From Roseiarcus sp963822215 (GTDB lineage Bacteria > Pseudomonadota > Alphaproteobacteria > Rhizobiales > Beijerinckiaceae), in the NCBI GenBank assembly GCA_963822215.1, contig CAWGGX010000003.1, forward strand, positions 1,240,001-1,304,000: a stretch of DNA of 64,000 bases. The letters run 5' to 3'. The translations under genes were made by a program, and so were the position numbers. Each line of letters begins with the position of its first letter. The stretch's first letter is position 1. Below the pieces are notes generated by a model. The model was not told where the DNA came from. It did no database searches and saw only the letters and a list, made by a program, of their open reading frames with translations. Positions 1 to 8,376 of the stretch are shown piece by piece.

Positions 1-2
1 CT

Positions 3-179
3 GAAATATCGATCTTCGGAGGGACGGCGTTGATCGCAAATCTATCGGGGAACGTCGGCGATCAGGCGTTTGAACGACCTGCTGGCGGCGACTCAATTGC
101 GGCCGTCGGCGCTGGCGTCAGCGACGCCAAAAAGATTTGCGGGCGCCGACAGCAAGGCTTGCAAACCCAAGAGGCATAA
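3..179 (+). CDS. Possible C-terminal end of a gene entering from the left
   Basis: One frame is open from the window edge to a TAA at 177-179 (59 residues, ending in a Gln-rich tail). It carries no motif I recognise. If real, it is the 3' end of a gene lying upstream of the adaptor gene that begins at 248, with a gap of about 70 bases. Being open over only 59 codons in GC-rich DNA is weak evidence, so this may be chance. Confidence 0.22.
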   Translation, partial: EISIFGGTALIANLSGNVGDQAFERPAGGDSIAAVGAGVSDAKKICGRRQQGLQTQEA

Positions 180-247
180 AGATACGCACCGTTGACCCAC
201 AGCGCCTCGGGCGCAATCCTGGTCTTGCAGACGCTTCATCACCGCGA

Positions 248-934
248 ATGTTGACTCACAGCCGTCAGCTTTGCTTTGCGCTTTTGCTGTCCCTTTGCGT
301 GGGGGCCGGCGGCGCGGCGTCGCAACAGCAAACGAGCGCGTTCGCCCTCGGGGTCGCGCACAGTGGGGTCGTGCAGACAATCAACGTTGCAGACGGCGAA
401 CATGTCGATGCCGGCCATATTCTGATGGCGCTCGATTGCGGGCCGCTGTCCAAGGATATCGGCGCTCGGGCGGCGAGCTTGCAGGCGGCCGAAGCGAACT
501 ACGAGCGTGTCGTGAATGGTCCACGTCCAGAGGAGATCGCGATCGGCGAGGCCGCCCTCGGCGTCGCCGTCGCTCGCGCAGAAGAAGCGCGCGCTGCGCT
601 TGATCGCGCCGACGCCATGCAGCTCGGCGTCTCAATCACGCTTGCGCAAAAGCTGGTGGCCGAACGCGACTCGCGCGTCGCCGACGCCCTGCTCATGGAC
701 GCGCACAAGAAGCTTGACCTGCTCAAGGCTGGTTCGCGCGCCGAAGACATCTCCGAGGCCAAGGCAAGGCGCGATCAGGCGGCCGCGTTCCTTGATGAAG
801 GGAAAGCCGAACTGGATCAGTGCACTGTGCGGGCGCCCGTGGCCGGAACGGTCAAGGTTCTTGTCACCGTCGGCCAATATGTCTCGACCTTTGCGCCGAC
901 GACGCTGATACAACTGAAGCCGGACGCGCATTGA
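248..934 (+). CDS. HlyD-family periplasmic adaptor (membrane fusion) protein, short form
   Basis: This 228-residue protein begins with a signal peptide or anchor (hydrophobic stretch about residues 6-24, Ala-rich end). A biotinyl-lipoyl-like half follows (VADGEHVDAGHILMALD), then a long Ala/Glu/Arg-rich coiled-coil hairpin (about residues 60-175), then the second lipoyl half (CTVRAPVAGTV). That order is diagnostic of membrane fusion proteins, which link an inner-membrane ABC or RND pump to the outer membrane. An in-frame start at 137 would add 37 basic residues ahead of the signal peptide, so 248 is preferred. The protein is shorter than typical HlyD (about 300-400 residues) and lacks most of the beta-barrel. 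Its pump is not in view; it may lie to the left of the window. Confidence 0.8.
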   Translation: MLTHSRQLCFALLLSLCVGAGGAASQQQTSAFALGVAHSGVVQTINVADGEHVDAGHILMALDCGPLSKDIGARAASLQAAEANYERVVNGPRPEEIAIGEAALGVAVARAEEARAALDRADAMQLGVSITLAQKLVAERDSRVADALLMDAHKKLDLLKAGSRAEDISEAKARRDQAAAFLDEGKAELDQCTVRAPVAGTVKVLVTVGQYVSTFAPTTLIQLKPDAH

Positions 935-1295
935 TCGAAGAAGCGGCGCCGCTTCGAGCCGAAGTTTGCTATACGATCGACAAAGGCTTTCCAATAAACG
1001 GAAATCGTGAGAAGCTCGGAATTATGAGGATCAGAAGACGTCCTCGGCGAGGCGGGCCGCGCGGATGGGAAATTCGGTTCCTGGGCTTGTATAACAGAGT
1101 GTCTACGTGTAACAAGGAATTTGTGACAGTTTTGTGCGCTTAAGCCATTGAAAACATGGAAGGCCTGCCAAAGGCGCGCCACTCCGCCGATGAGACGCCC
1201 GCTTCGTCCCGGCGACTGTGCGACGCCCGGAAGGGTCGCCGCAACCCTTTGAAAAGCCTCACAACGGGCTCGGAAGCGCCCCGCCCTCCCCGCCC
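935..1295. other. Intergenic region, no gene seen (361 bases)
   Basis: This stretch lies between two convergent genes (adaptor on plus, thioredoxin on minus). No credible coding frame was found. Bases 1124-1139 (TGACAGTTTTGTGCGC) recur exactly at 55359-55374, followed in both places by TAA and a little later TTGAAA, so a dispersed repeat remnant is likely. Confidence 0.4.
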
Positions 1296-1877
1296 CTACT
1301 CGGGCCGCGCCGGGCGCTGGGCGAGGGCCTCGAGCTTGGCGACCATGGCGTCGCTGTCCCAGTCCGCCGCCCCCTCCCGGTAGGCGATCGGCGCGCCGTC
1401 GCGGTCGAGGATCAGCGTGGTCGGGAAGCCACGCGCCTCGATGGCGTCGGCGAGCTTGCCCTCTGGGTCGAGATAGAGGTTGAGGCGCTTCAGCCCCATG
1501 CGCTCAAAGGTCCGTTTCGAGGGGGAATCGCCGACCGGGTCCTTGCTCACGGCGACCACCGCGAAGTCGGCGTCCGGCAGGCGCGCGGCCAGCCGGTCGA
1601 GCGCCGGCATCTCCTGAAGGCACGGGACGCACCAGGGCGCCCACAGGTTGAGGATCACCATCTTGCCGCGGAAGGCGTCGATCGGCTCGGGCGCGCCGCG
1701 GGCGTTCATGACCGCGCCCAGCTCGGCCGGGCGCTGGCCGTGGAGCTCGACGAGGTCCGGGGCGGTCGCCGTCCCCCTGGCCTGCAACAGCGCCATGGCG
1801 GCGAGGCCCACGACAAGCAGCGCGACGAGCGCCGCCCACTTGCCCCGCCGCGCGGGCGCCGCTTCCGTTGCGCTCAT
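1296..1877 (-). CDS. TlpA/ResA-like membrane-anchored thiol-disulfide oxidoreductase
   Basis: This is a 193-residue protein with one N-terminal membrane anchor (about residues 14-32) and a periplasmic thioredoxin fold. The active site is WAPWCVPC, with the cis-proline region later at GFPTTLILD. Such proteins reduce cysteines of apocytochromes or copper chaperones during cytochrome or oxidase assembly. The start ATG at 1877 overlaps the stop of the oxidase-like gene by four bases (ATGA), which implies translational coupling. It is the last gene of the minus-strand oxidase-like set, so a role in thiol reduction or copper delivery for that enzyme is the natural inference. The substrate cannot be read from sequence. 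Confidence 0.88.
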   Translation of the reverse strand: MSATEAAPARRGKWAALVALLVVGLAAMALLQARGTATAPDLVELHGQRPAELGAVMNARGAPEPIDAFRGKMVILNLWAPWCVPCLQEMPALDRLAARLPDADFAVVAVSKDPVGDSPSKRTFERMGLKRLNLYLDPEGKLADAIEARGFPTTLILDRDGAPIAYREGAADWDSDAMVAKLEALAQRPARPE

Positions 1878-3283
1878 CGCGCCGCGACGAGCCTTGGCCG
1901 GGCGAGCGCCCGGATGGCGATCACGACGAAGGCCGCGCCGCCGAGGATGGTGACGATCGAGGCCATCCCATGCACCGCCATGCCGGCCGCCGCCACCGGA
2001 TCGAGCGCCCCGACCCCGCTCGGCGTCTTGCGCATGGCGCCATAGCCGCCGGCGACGAACATGCCGATCGAGGCGACGAACTGCCCGCCGGCGTAGAGAC
2101 CGATCAGCCAGCGGACCGCGCGCGCCGGGACGGGCGGCAGCCTCAGCGCGTCGAGGCCGAAGGTCAGCAGCATGCCGGCGCTCGAAACGCTGACCGCGGT
2201 CACCACCGCGTGGTAGTGCGCCGGCGTGCGGGTGTCCGAGCCGGTGATCAGAAATCCCATCACGCCGCCCAGCGCAAACAGCGCCAGCGAGGCGGCGAGG
2301 GTGAAAAAGGCCGGGTCCCGCCACGGCCAGCCCGCCCCGACCCGCGCCGCGCGGGCGCTTTGCAGGAGCGCAACGGCGAACAGGAGGGTGGGAACCGCGA
2401 CGCCGAACTGCAGGAAACGGAAGGCCGCATGCTGCGCCTCCGAGAAGGGCGCGAAGACAGCGTAGAAGAGCGGTCCGGGGATCGCCAGCAGGCCCATGAA
2501 CCCGATGGCGGCGCGGAAGGCGCGGTCGGGAACCGCGGCCTCGCCGAGACCACGGCTCGCGAGGAGCCGCCAGTTGGTCAGGAGCACGATCGCATAGACG
2601 AATTGCAGCAGGTGGCCGCCGCCCCAGAACAGGAGCTCCCGCTCCGACCCGAGCGCCCCCCGCTCGTCGAGCAGCGCGCCGGCGGCGACGAACGAAACCA
2701 GCGCCAGGACGTAGACGAAGCCGCCGACCGCCATCGCCAGGGTCAGCGCGGACAGGGATCGCTGGCCCGGCAGGTTGAGGAAGAGCCGGACGACCGGCGC
2801 GAGCGCCCCGAGCGCCAGTAGAACGAGGCCGAGCTCGTAGGCCGGATGGCGCAGGAGCGGAACGTAATTGGCCAGCTCCGGCTGCGTCGCGTCGAGAAAC
2901 GCCGGCGCGAACAGGCAGGGAAAGGCGAGGAGAACGATCGCCTGCCCGATCCGGCCGAGCGGCCGGGCGCGCGGCGCCTCGCCCGCCGCCTCGCGAGTCG
3001 CGCCCGTCGTCAGGAAGGCGAACACGCCGACGAGCCAGATCACCAGCGAGAAAATGACGTGGATGACCAGCCCTTTATAGAAGAAGTCGATCGGCCACAG
3101 CGGCGCCTTGTCCATGCCCGGCACCCGCGACAGCGCGAGCAGGAGGGCGAAGACGCCCGCCACCGCCAACGCGCCGACGGCGATCCACGCCCAGCCGCGC
3201 AATTCGCCGGCGAGCGCCCGGGTCGCGTCCGCTTCGCGCAGCGAGACGGCCGGCGACGACGGCGAATGGGCGAGGCCGCTCAT
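1874..3283 (-). CDS. Haem-copper oxidase subunit I-like integral membrane protein (altered CuB site)
   Basis: This 469-residue protein has about 12 predicted membrane helices. Histidines fall where subunit I has its ligands: H75 in helix 2 (low-spin haem), H224 in helix 6 (first CuB ligand), and H356/H358 in AHYHAV (the two haem ligands of helix 10). In the region of the usual adjacent CuB His pair I see Q284-H285 instead of His-His, and no other adjacent His pair exists in the protein. No subunit II or III gene is adjacent. It may be a divergent oxidase, a nitric-oxide-reductase-like enzyme, or a haem protein without oxidase activity. It ends in a 4-base overlap with the thioredoxin gene and starts 3 bases after the DUF420 gene, so it belongs to one operon with ctaB. 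Confidence 0.78.
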   Translation of the reverse strand: MSGLAHSPSSPAVSLREADATRALAGELRGWAWIAVGALAVAGVFALLLALSRVPGMDKAPLWPIDFFYKGLVIHVIFSLVIWLVGVFAFLTTGATREAAGEAPRARPLGRIGQAIVLLAFPCLFAPAFLDATQPELANYVPLLRHPAYELGLVLLALGALAPVVRLFLNLPGQRSLSALTLAMAVGGFVYVLALVSFVAAGALLDERGALGSERELLFWGGGHLLQFVYAIVLLTNWRLLASRGLGEAAVPDRAFRAAIGFMGLLAIPGPLFYAVFAPFSEAQHAAFRFLQFGVAVPTLLFAVALLQSARAARVGAGWPWRDPAFFTLAASLALFALGGVMGFLITGSDTRTPAHYHAVVTAVSVSSAGMLLTFGLDALRLPPVPARAVRWLIGLYAGGQFVASIGMFVAGGYGAMRKTPSGVGALDPVAAAGMAVHGMASIVTILGGAAFVVIAIRALARPRLVAAR

Positions 3284-3286
3284 CGG

Positions 3287-3721
3287 TCAGCTCCCCGGCA
3301 GGGGATAGAGCTGCACCGCCATCACATAGACCACCAGCCCCGAGACGGCGACGAACATCCAGATCGGAAAGGTCACCCGGGCGAAACGCCGATGCGTCGC
3401 GAAGCGGCCCTTGAGGGCGTTATAGACCGTCACCGGCACAAGCACTGCCGTCGCAAAAGCCATCGCGACGTGAACGGCGAGCAAGGTGAAATAGATCGGC
3501 CGGATCGGCCCGACGCCTCCGAACTTCGCGAGGCCCGCGAACGCGTGATAGACGAGATAGACCGCCAGAAACGCCGCGCCGATGGCGATCGCCACCAGCA
3601 TGGCGCGCCTGTGGCCGGCGCGGTCCCCGGCGCGGATGCGCGAGTAGGCGTAAAGCAGCACCACGATCGTCGCCGCGTTCAGCACGGCGAGCACGTGCGT
3701 GAGGTCATGAATGGCGATCAT
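3287..3721 (-). CDS. DUF420 (CtaM/YozB-like) membrane protein
   Basis: This is a 144-residue protein with four hydrophobic helices and conserved-looking histidines (ALTHV-type H near residue 7, YHAF, VHVAM, FATHRRFAR). The pattern fits DUF420, whose Bacillus member CtaM is needed for maturation of an aa3 oxidase. The start at 3721 is preferred over an in-frame ATG six codons upstream because it forms a TGATG overlap with the stop of the small upstream gene. Lying between ctaB and the oxidase-like gene, it probably helps assemble or haem-load that protein. The biochemical role is inferred from family and context. Confidence 0.82.
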   Translation of the reverse strand: MIAIHDLTHVLAVLNAATIVVLLYAYSRIRAGDRAGHRRAMLVAIAIGAAFLAVYLVYHAFAGLAKFGGVGPIRPIYFTLLAVHVAMAFATAVLVPVTVYNALKGRFATHRRFARVTFPIWMFVAVSGLVVYVMAVQLYPLPGS

Positions 3722-3846
3722 CAGGAAGCGAACTTCCACTTGACGAAGATGCTGGCATACAGGGCGAGCGCCACCGCGACGAGCACGCCGAGCACAAGCC
3801 AGTTGGCGCGCCTCGCGCCTTGATCACGCCTCGATTTGTCGGTCAT
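3721..3846 (-). CDS. Small single-span membrane peptide, CoxF-like (41 residues)
   Basis: The frame encodes a basic N-terminus (MTDKSRRDQGARR) followed by one hydrophobic span (about residues 16-32) and a short tail ending FVKWKFAS. It starts 66 bases after ctaB ends and its TGA overlaps the ATG of the DUF420 gene by one base. Alphaproteobacterial oxidase operons commonly carry a peptide of this size and layout (CoxF) directly after ctaB, which is the main support. It is easily missed by gene callers because of its length. The function in oxidase assembly is inferred from position only. Confidence 0.65.
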   Translation of the reverse strand: MTDKSRRDQGARRANWLVLGVLVAVALALYASIFVKWKFAS

Positions 3847-3912
3847 CGGTTGGTCTCGGCAAGGTCGGGGTGGGCCGCCACGCGCCAGACGCGGGGTCCC
3901 CGTGCGGGATGC

Positions 3913-4848
3913 CTAGCGTCTCAGCGCCACCTCGGCAAGCAGCGCCGCATAGATCAGGAACATGTAGAGGATTGTATAGCCGAACAGCGCCATCGCCGCC
4001 TTGCGGCGCGGCGCGTCCTCGCCGTCGCGCAGCCGGAAGAGCGCCTGGACCCGCCAAAGCAGCATGCCGTTCAGGACCAGGGCGAGCGAGGCATAAGGGA
4101 GCCCGACGCCCGGGATCAGCAGCGGCCCGAACGACGACGCCACGAGCAGGAGCGAATAGACGGCGATCTGCCGGCAGGTTTCGACCGGCCCGACGACGTT
4201 GGGCAGCATCGGCACGCCGACGCGCTCGTAATCGCCGCTGCGGCAGAGCGCCAGCGCCCAGAAATGCGGCGGTGTCCACAGAAAGATGAACAGGAACAGC
4301 GCGATCGGCCCGGCGGAGAGCGCGCCCGTCGCCGCGGCCCAACCGATCACCGGGGGCAGCGCGCCCGCCGCGCCGCCGATCACAATGTTCTGCGGCGTAC
4401 TGCGCTTCAAAACCATGGTGTAGAGCGGGATGTAGATCGCGATCGTCAGCGCGAGCAGCGCTGCGGCGAGCCAGTTCACCTGCAGGCCGAGCGCCCCGAT
4501 CGAGACGATCGCCAGCAGAACGCCGATCGCCAGCGCTTGCGCCGGCGGCACCGCGCCGCGCGGGATCGGTCGCATCGCCGTGCGCGCCATCTTCGCGTCG
4601 ATGTCGGCGTCCCACCACATGTTGAGCGCGCCGCAGGCGCCGGCGCCCGCCGCCATGGCCGAAACGGTCGCCAAAAGCCGCATCCAGTCGATCGCGCCAG
4701 GCGCGAGCACGAATCCGACCGCGCCCGTGAACACGACCAGCGACATGACGCGCGGTTTGAGAAGGACGAGGTGGTCGACGACGCCGCCGCTGCGCGGCGC
4801 TTCGCGGCGAACGCCTTCGACCCTGACCCTGCTGGCTATCGTCTTCAC
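3913..4848 (-). CDS. ctaB: Protohaem IX farnesyltransferase (haem O synthase)
   Basis: This UbiA-superfamily prenyltransferase attaches a farnesyl group to haem B to make haem O, the precursor of haem A. It has about nine membrane helices and the two Asp-rich active-site regions: NMWWDADIDAKMARTAMRPI, and the later CRSGDYERVGVPMLPNV. The N-terminal KPRVMSLVVFTGAVGF is typical. I chose the GTG at 4848 (311 residues, preceded by GGGAG), which matches the family length near 300; an upstream ATG at 5016 would add 56 Arg-rich residues. It leads the oxidase-like operon, which suggests that the subunit-I-like protein uses haem O or A, or that ctaB also serves oxidases elsewhere in the genome. Confidence 0.93.
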   Translation of the reverse strand: MKTIASRVRVEGVRREAPRSGGVVDHLVLLKPRVMSLVVFTGAVGFVLAPGAIDWMRLLATVSAMAAGAGACGALNMWWDADIDAKMARTAMRPIPRGAVPPAQALAIGVLLAIVSIGALGLQVNWLAAALLALTIAIYIPLYTMVLKRSTPQNIVIGGAAGALPPVIGWAAATGALSAGPIALFLFIFLWTPPHFWALALCRSGDYERVGVPMLPNVVGPVETCRQIAVYSLLLVASSFGPLLIPGVGLPYASLALVLNGMLLWRVQALFRLRDGEDAPRRKAAMALFGYTILYMFLIYAALLAEVALRR

Positions 4849-5015
4849 GCGTTCTGCCGTCTCTCCCGAAGCCCGGTCCCCCGCAGCGCGTTCGGGTTCG
4901 CGCCGCCCGGATCTCTTCCGCCGCGCAGTGCGACGCGTTGTCGCAGTAGAGAGCCGACGAAGGGCGTCATTGTCAAGCAATCCACGACGCCGAGCCGGCC
5001 CGGGCCCTTTGCGCA

Positions 5016-6797
5016 CTATCCGAGCGCGGCCGCGCCCTGCTCGAACTGGAGCCGCGCAAGGCGCGCGTAGACGCCGCCCTTGGCGACAAGGCTGGCGTGC
5101 GTTCCCTCCTCGACGATCCGGCCAGCCTCCAGCACGAGAATCCTGTCGGCCTTCTGCACGGTCGCCAGCCGATGGGCGATCACGAGGGTGGTGCGGCCGG
5201 TCATCACGTCGTCGAGCGCCGCCTGGACCTGCGCCTCGTTGTGGGCGTCAAGCGCCGACGTCGCCTCGTCGAGCAGCAGAATCGGCGCATCCTTGAGAAT
5301 CGCCCGGGCGATCGCGAGGCGCTGCTTCTGCCCGCCCGACAGGGTCACGCCGCGCTCGCCGAGCTCGGTCGCATAGCCCTCGACAAGCTCGCGAACGAAC
5401 CCGTCGGCGGCGGCCCGGCGCGCCGCAGCTTCGATTTCCGCTTCGCTCGCCTCCGGCCGACCGTAAGCGATGTTCTCCGAAACGCTGCCGCCGAAGATCG
5501 AAGGATCCTGAGGCACTGGCGCGATGCGGGCGCGAAGGTCTCGCGGGTCGGCCGCCTTCACGTCGATCCCGTCGACGAGAACCCTGCCCTGCTGACAGTC
5601 GTAGAAACGCATGATGAGCTGGAAGACGGTCGATTTGCCGGCGCCCGATGGACCGACAATGGCCACCCGCTCGCCCGGCGCGACCGAGAAGCTTAGGTCG
5701 TCGATCACCTGCTGGTCCGGCGCGCCGCCATAGGCGAAGGTCACGCGTTCGAACCCGATGGCGCCCCGCGGCCCCGGCATCGCGACTGGACGGGCCGGCG
5801 CAACAATGGCCGGGACGACCGCAAGAAGCTCCGAAATCCGTCCCGCGGCGCCGGACGCTGCCGCCGCCTCGCTCCACACCTGCGACAGTTCGCCGAGCGA
5901 GGTCGCGGCGAGCACGGCGAACAGCACGAATTGCGACAGCAGCCCTCCGGTCATCCGACCCGCGAGGACGTCGCGCGCTCCAAGCCACAGGACAAACACG
6001 ACGCTGCAGAAAGCGAGCGACACCGCGACCGCAATCAGGATCGCGCGCGTCGCCGCGGCGTCGCGGGCGGCGGCATAGGCGCTATCGACCGCGCGGGCGA
6101 ATCGGCTCCCGCTCGCCTCCTCAGCGCCGAACGCCTGCATCGTGCGCACGGCGCCCAGCCTCTCCGAGGCGAAGGCGGTCGCGTCGGCGAGCGTGTCCTG
6201 GGCATGGCGCGAACGGCGGCGAACGATCCGGCCGGAGGCGATGAGCGGCGCGGCGATGAGCGGAATGGCGACAAGGACGAGCGCCGAGAGCTTCGGGCTC
6301 GTATAGACCATCAGCGCCGTCGCGCCGACGAACATGAAGAGATTGCGCAGCGCGATCGAGGCCGAGGCGCCGAAGGCGGCCTTGATCTGGGTCGTGTCGG
6401 CGGTGAGGCGCGACACCAGCTCGCCAGTCCGCGCCCGGTCGTAGAAAGCGGCGTCGAGGGCGGTCAGATGGACGAAGACGTCGCGTCTGAGGTCGGCGAC
6501 CACCCGTTCGCCGAGCGTCGTGACGAGATAGTAGCGCGTGGCCGCCGCCAACGCGATGACGATCACTACGGCGCCCATCGCCAGGAAATACGCGTCGACG
6601 GCGCCGCCGCTCTCCTTCGAGAAGCCGAAATCGATCATCCGCCGGAGGGCGAACGGCACCGCGAGCGTCGCGACCGACGACACGGTGAGCGCCGCCAGCG
6701 CGGCGAGCGCCCGGCCTATGTAGCGACGGCCGTACCGGAAAAGCGGGAGGAGCGCGCGGAAGGAGGCGCTGGTCAGCCTTTGCGGCGCGTCAGTCAT
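5016..6797 (-). CDS. ABC exporter, fused permease and ATPase (MsbA/multidrug type)
   Basis: This 593-residue half-transporter has a six-helix type-1 exporter domain (about residues 15-310) followed by an ATPase domain. The ATPase has Walker A GPSGAGKST, a Q-loop region ending IAPVPQDPSIFGG, signature LSGGQKQR, Walker B ILLLDEATSALD and H-loop VIAHRL. It would work as a homodimer exporting lipids, peptides or drugs across the inner membrane. The substrate cannot be assigned; it is shorter in its N-terminal part than heterodimeric exporters. It lies about 170 bases upstream of ctaB on the same strand, but I see no functional link beyond position. Confidence 0.92.
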   Translation of the reverse strand: MTDAPQRLTSASFRALLPLFRYGRRYIGRALAALAALTVSSVATLAVPFALRRMIDFGFSKESGGAVDAYFLAMGAVVIVIALAAATRYYLVTTLGERVVADLRRDVFVHLTALDAAFYDRARTGELVSRLTADTTQIKAAFGASASIALRNLFMFVGATALMVYTSPKLSALVLVAIPLIAAPLIASGRIVRRRSRHAQDTLADATAFASERLGAVRTMQAFGAEEASGSRFARAVDSAYAAARDAAATRAILIAVAVSLAFCSVVFVLWLGARDVLAGRMTGGLLSQFVLFAVLAATSLGELSQVWSEAAAASGAAGRISELLAVVPAIVAPARPVAMPGPRGAIGFERVTFAYGGAPDQQVIDDLSFSVAPGERVAIVGPSGAGKSTVFQLIMRFYDCQQGRVLVDGIDVKAADPRDLRARIAPVPQDPSIFGGSVSENIAYGRPEASEAEIEAAARRAAADGFVRELVEGYATELGERGVTLSGGQKQRLAIARAILKDAPILLLDEATSALDAHNEAQVQAALDDVMTGRTTLVIAHRLATVQKADRILVLEAGRIVEEGTHASLVAKGGVYARLARLQFEQGAAALG

Positions 6798-6860
6798 GCA
6801 CGATTCCCTGAGGCTTTCGGCGCGCCCGGTCGCGGGCGACGGCGGCTGGCGAGACCATTT

Positions 6861-7421
6861 TCAGGCGATGCGCATCCACACGACCATCGTCACGCCGTCG
6901 TCGAACCGTTGAACGGGACCCGCCTTCAGCCCCGCCCCGGCCAAAACCTCCTCGGGCGAGCGTCCGTTCCGCTGCTCGTGGAAAGCCGGCACGCCTCCGG
7001 GCAGCCGGACGCCCGGCGCGTGGCTCAGGTGGAAGGCGTCGTAGCCGAATCCGAGAAAGAGGCTGAAGACGAAGGGTCCGCCGACCACCGCGATTGTGCC
7101 CGTATCCACGCCAAGCGCGGCGCAGGCGGCGTCGAGCGAAGCGCCGGCCGGGTTCCAGAGACGCGCGTTGGGATTGTCAGGGTCCGGCCCGAGCCCGGCG
7201 ACGCTGCGGGTCAGCACAAGCCGCCGCCTGCGGGGCGAGTTCGCCTGCCCTTCGTACGACAGCCGGCCGTTGGCGATGATCGTCGCGGCATCGAGCGCCT
7301 CGCGGTACAGCTTTTGGTCGGAGGGGAATTTGAGCGAATTCGGCATCAATCCATCCGCAGCCGCGATCATGCCGTCCTCGGACGCGATCGCGTGACCCTC
7401 GATGCGAAACGACCAGATCAT
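6861..7421 (-). CDS. Dihydrofolate reductase/RibD-like family protein
   Basis: This 186-residue protein looks like a divergent member of the RibD C-terminal/DHFR-like fold. The start has a beta strand followed by AIASEDGMIA, matching the nucleotide-binding opening of the family. A later IAVVGGPFVFSLFL matches the Gly-Gly motif that contacts NADPH. A true folate reductase is unlikely, because the substrate-binding acidic residue region does not read clearly. It probably reduces an unknown small molecule using NAD(P)H. It is monocistronic in appearance, about 30 bases downstream of the DUF4239 gene on the same strand. Confidence 0.6.
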   Translation of the reverse strand: MIWSFRIEGHAIASEDGMIAAADGLMPNSLKFPSDQKLYREALDAATIIANGRLSYEGQANSPRRRRLVLTRSVAGLGPDPDNPNARLWNPAGASLDAACAALGVDTGTIAVVGGPFVFSLFLGFGYDAFHLSHAPGVRLPGGVPAFHEQRNGRSPEEVLAGAGLKAGPVQRFDDGVTMVVWMRIA

Positions 7422-7451
7422 GCGCCGACCTCCGACCGCCGACGGGAAAGC

Positions 7452-8213
7452 CTAAGAGCTCAGCGCCTGAATGGTTTCGAGCATGGCGCCGGGCGGAAGC
7501 TTGAACAACCCGGAGTACGGCCGAGACAGCTCGATGATGATGAAGATCGCGCTGGCAACAGCGATCGCGCCAAGCGCGAGCGACGCGATAACGGTCGCAT
7601 TGACCGGCGACACCAGCCCGTAGCCGCAGAACAGAAGCAGGGACCAGCAGACGACGATCGCCAGCATCGGCCAGGAGATGCCGCCAGCCAGTTGCAGCAT
7701 CATTAGGACCCGCGTCTGCTCGATCTGGCCAGCGGCGACATTCGCGGTCGCGAGCACCTGCTTCTGGGCGTCGGTCTTGGGCGTCAGCGACATCAGGAAC
7801 CGATCCAGGATCATGCCGCCGGCGACGACGGCCTTGACGTCCATTCCGGCGAGGTCAGCGTTTGGCCCGCCCCGGATGCTGTCGTAGCTTTGCGTGATCG
7901 CCTTCCTGAGCCCATCGCGGCCGGGCTGCGCCTCGGGTCCGAAGGCCTCCAGCGCCGAGTCGAGTTGCAGGGTTCGGGCGGCCAGGGTCTCGAGCTCCGA
8001 CTTTTGCGTCGCATAGATCGTGTAGGCCGAGCCGACCAGCGTGCCGAGCACGAGGGCCAGCAGAAGGCTCAGCATGCCCGTCATCGCTCCAATCATTTCG
8101 CGGGAGCGGTCAGGAGCGTGCTTTTCGGGAAGCGACACGTGCAGCTTCAGGCCGAGAAGGCCCGCGCAGAAGGCGCAGACGGCCACCCCAACGGCAAAAA
8201 GAATCGAATCCAC
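7452..8213 (-). CDS. DUF4239 (bestrophin-like) membrane protein
   Basis: This is a 253-residue protein with two membrane helices near the N-terminus (about residues 3-22 and 45-65), a soluble, mostly helical middle, and two helices near the C-terminus (about 175-225). The layout and length match DUF4239, a family distantly likened to bestrophin channels; function is not established. The soluble middle contains the SELETLAARTLQLDSALEAF helix typical of the family. It is followed 30 bases later by the DHFR-like gene. Confidence 0.75.
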   Translation of the reverse strand: MDSILFAVGVAVCAFCAGLLGLKLHVSLPEKHAPDRSREMIGAMTGMLSLLLALVLGTLVGSAYTIYATQKSELETLAARTLQLDSALEAFGPEAQPGRDGLRKAITQSYDSIRGGPNADLAGMDVKAVVAGGMILDRFLMSLTPKTDAQKQVLATANVAAGQIEQTRVLMMLQLAGGISWPMLAIVVCWSLLLFCGYGLVSPVNATVIASLALGAIAVASAIFIIIELSRPYSGLFKLPPGAMLETIQALSS

Positions 8214-8376
8214 CCAACCTCTCCCCGAGTGCCCAGTCCCGGCGCGGCGCCGGCTTACCCATGAGCGCAGCGGTTTAAGCCGCGGGCAGCCGCCATTTCA
8301 AGCCGCCGGTCTGTTCAGGCGACGGAATTTCGCCTAGACCCGCCGCCTCAACGCCAGACCGCCGGACGCCCCCCTT

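Noticed and set aside
1218..2045. Plus-strand open frame opposite the thioredoxin gene
   Set aside because: It has Arg/Gly-rich composition without motif; the minus-strand gene has WAPWCVPC and a membrane anchor.
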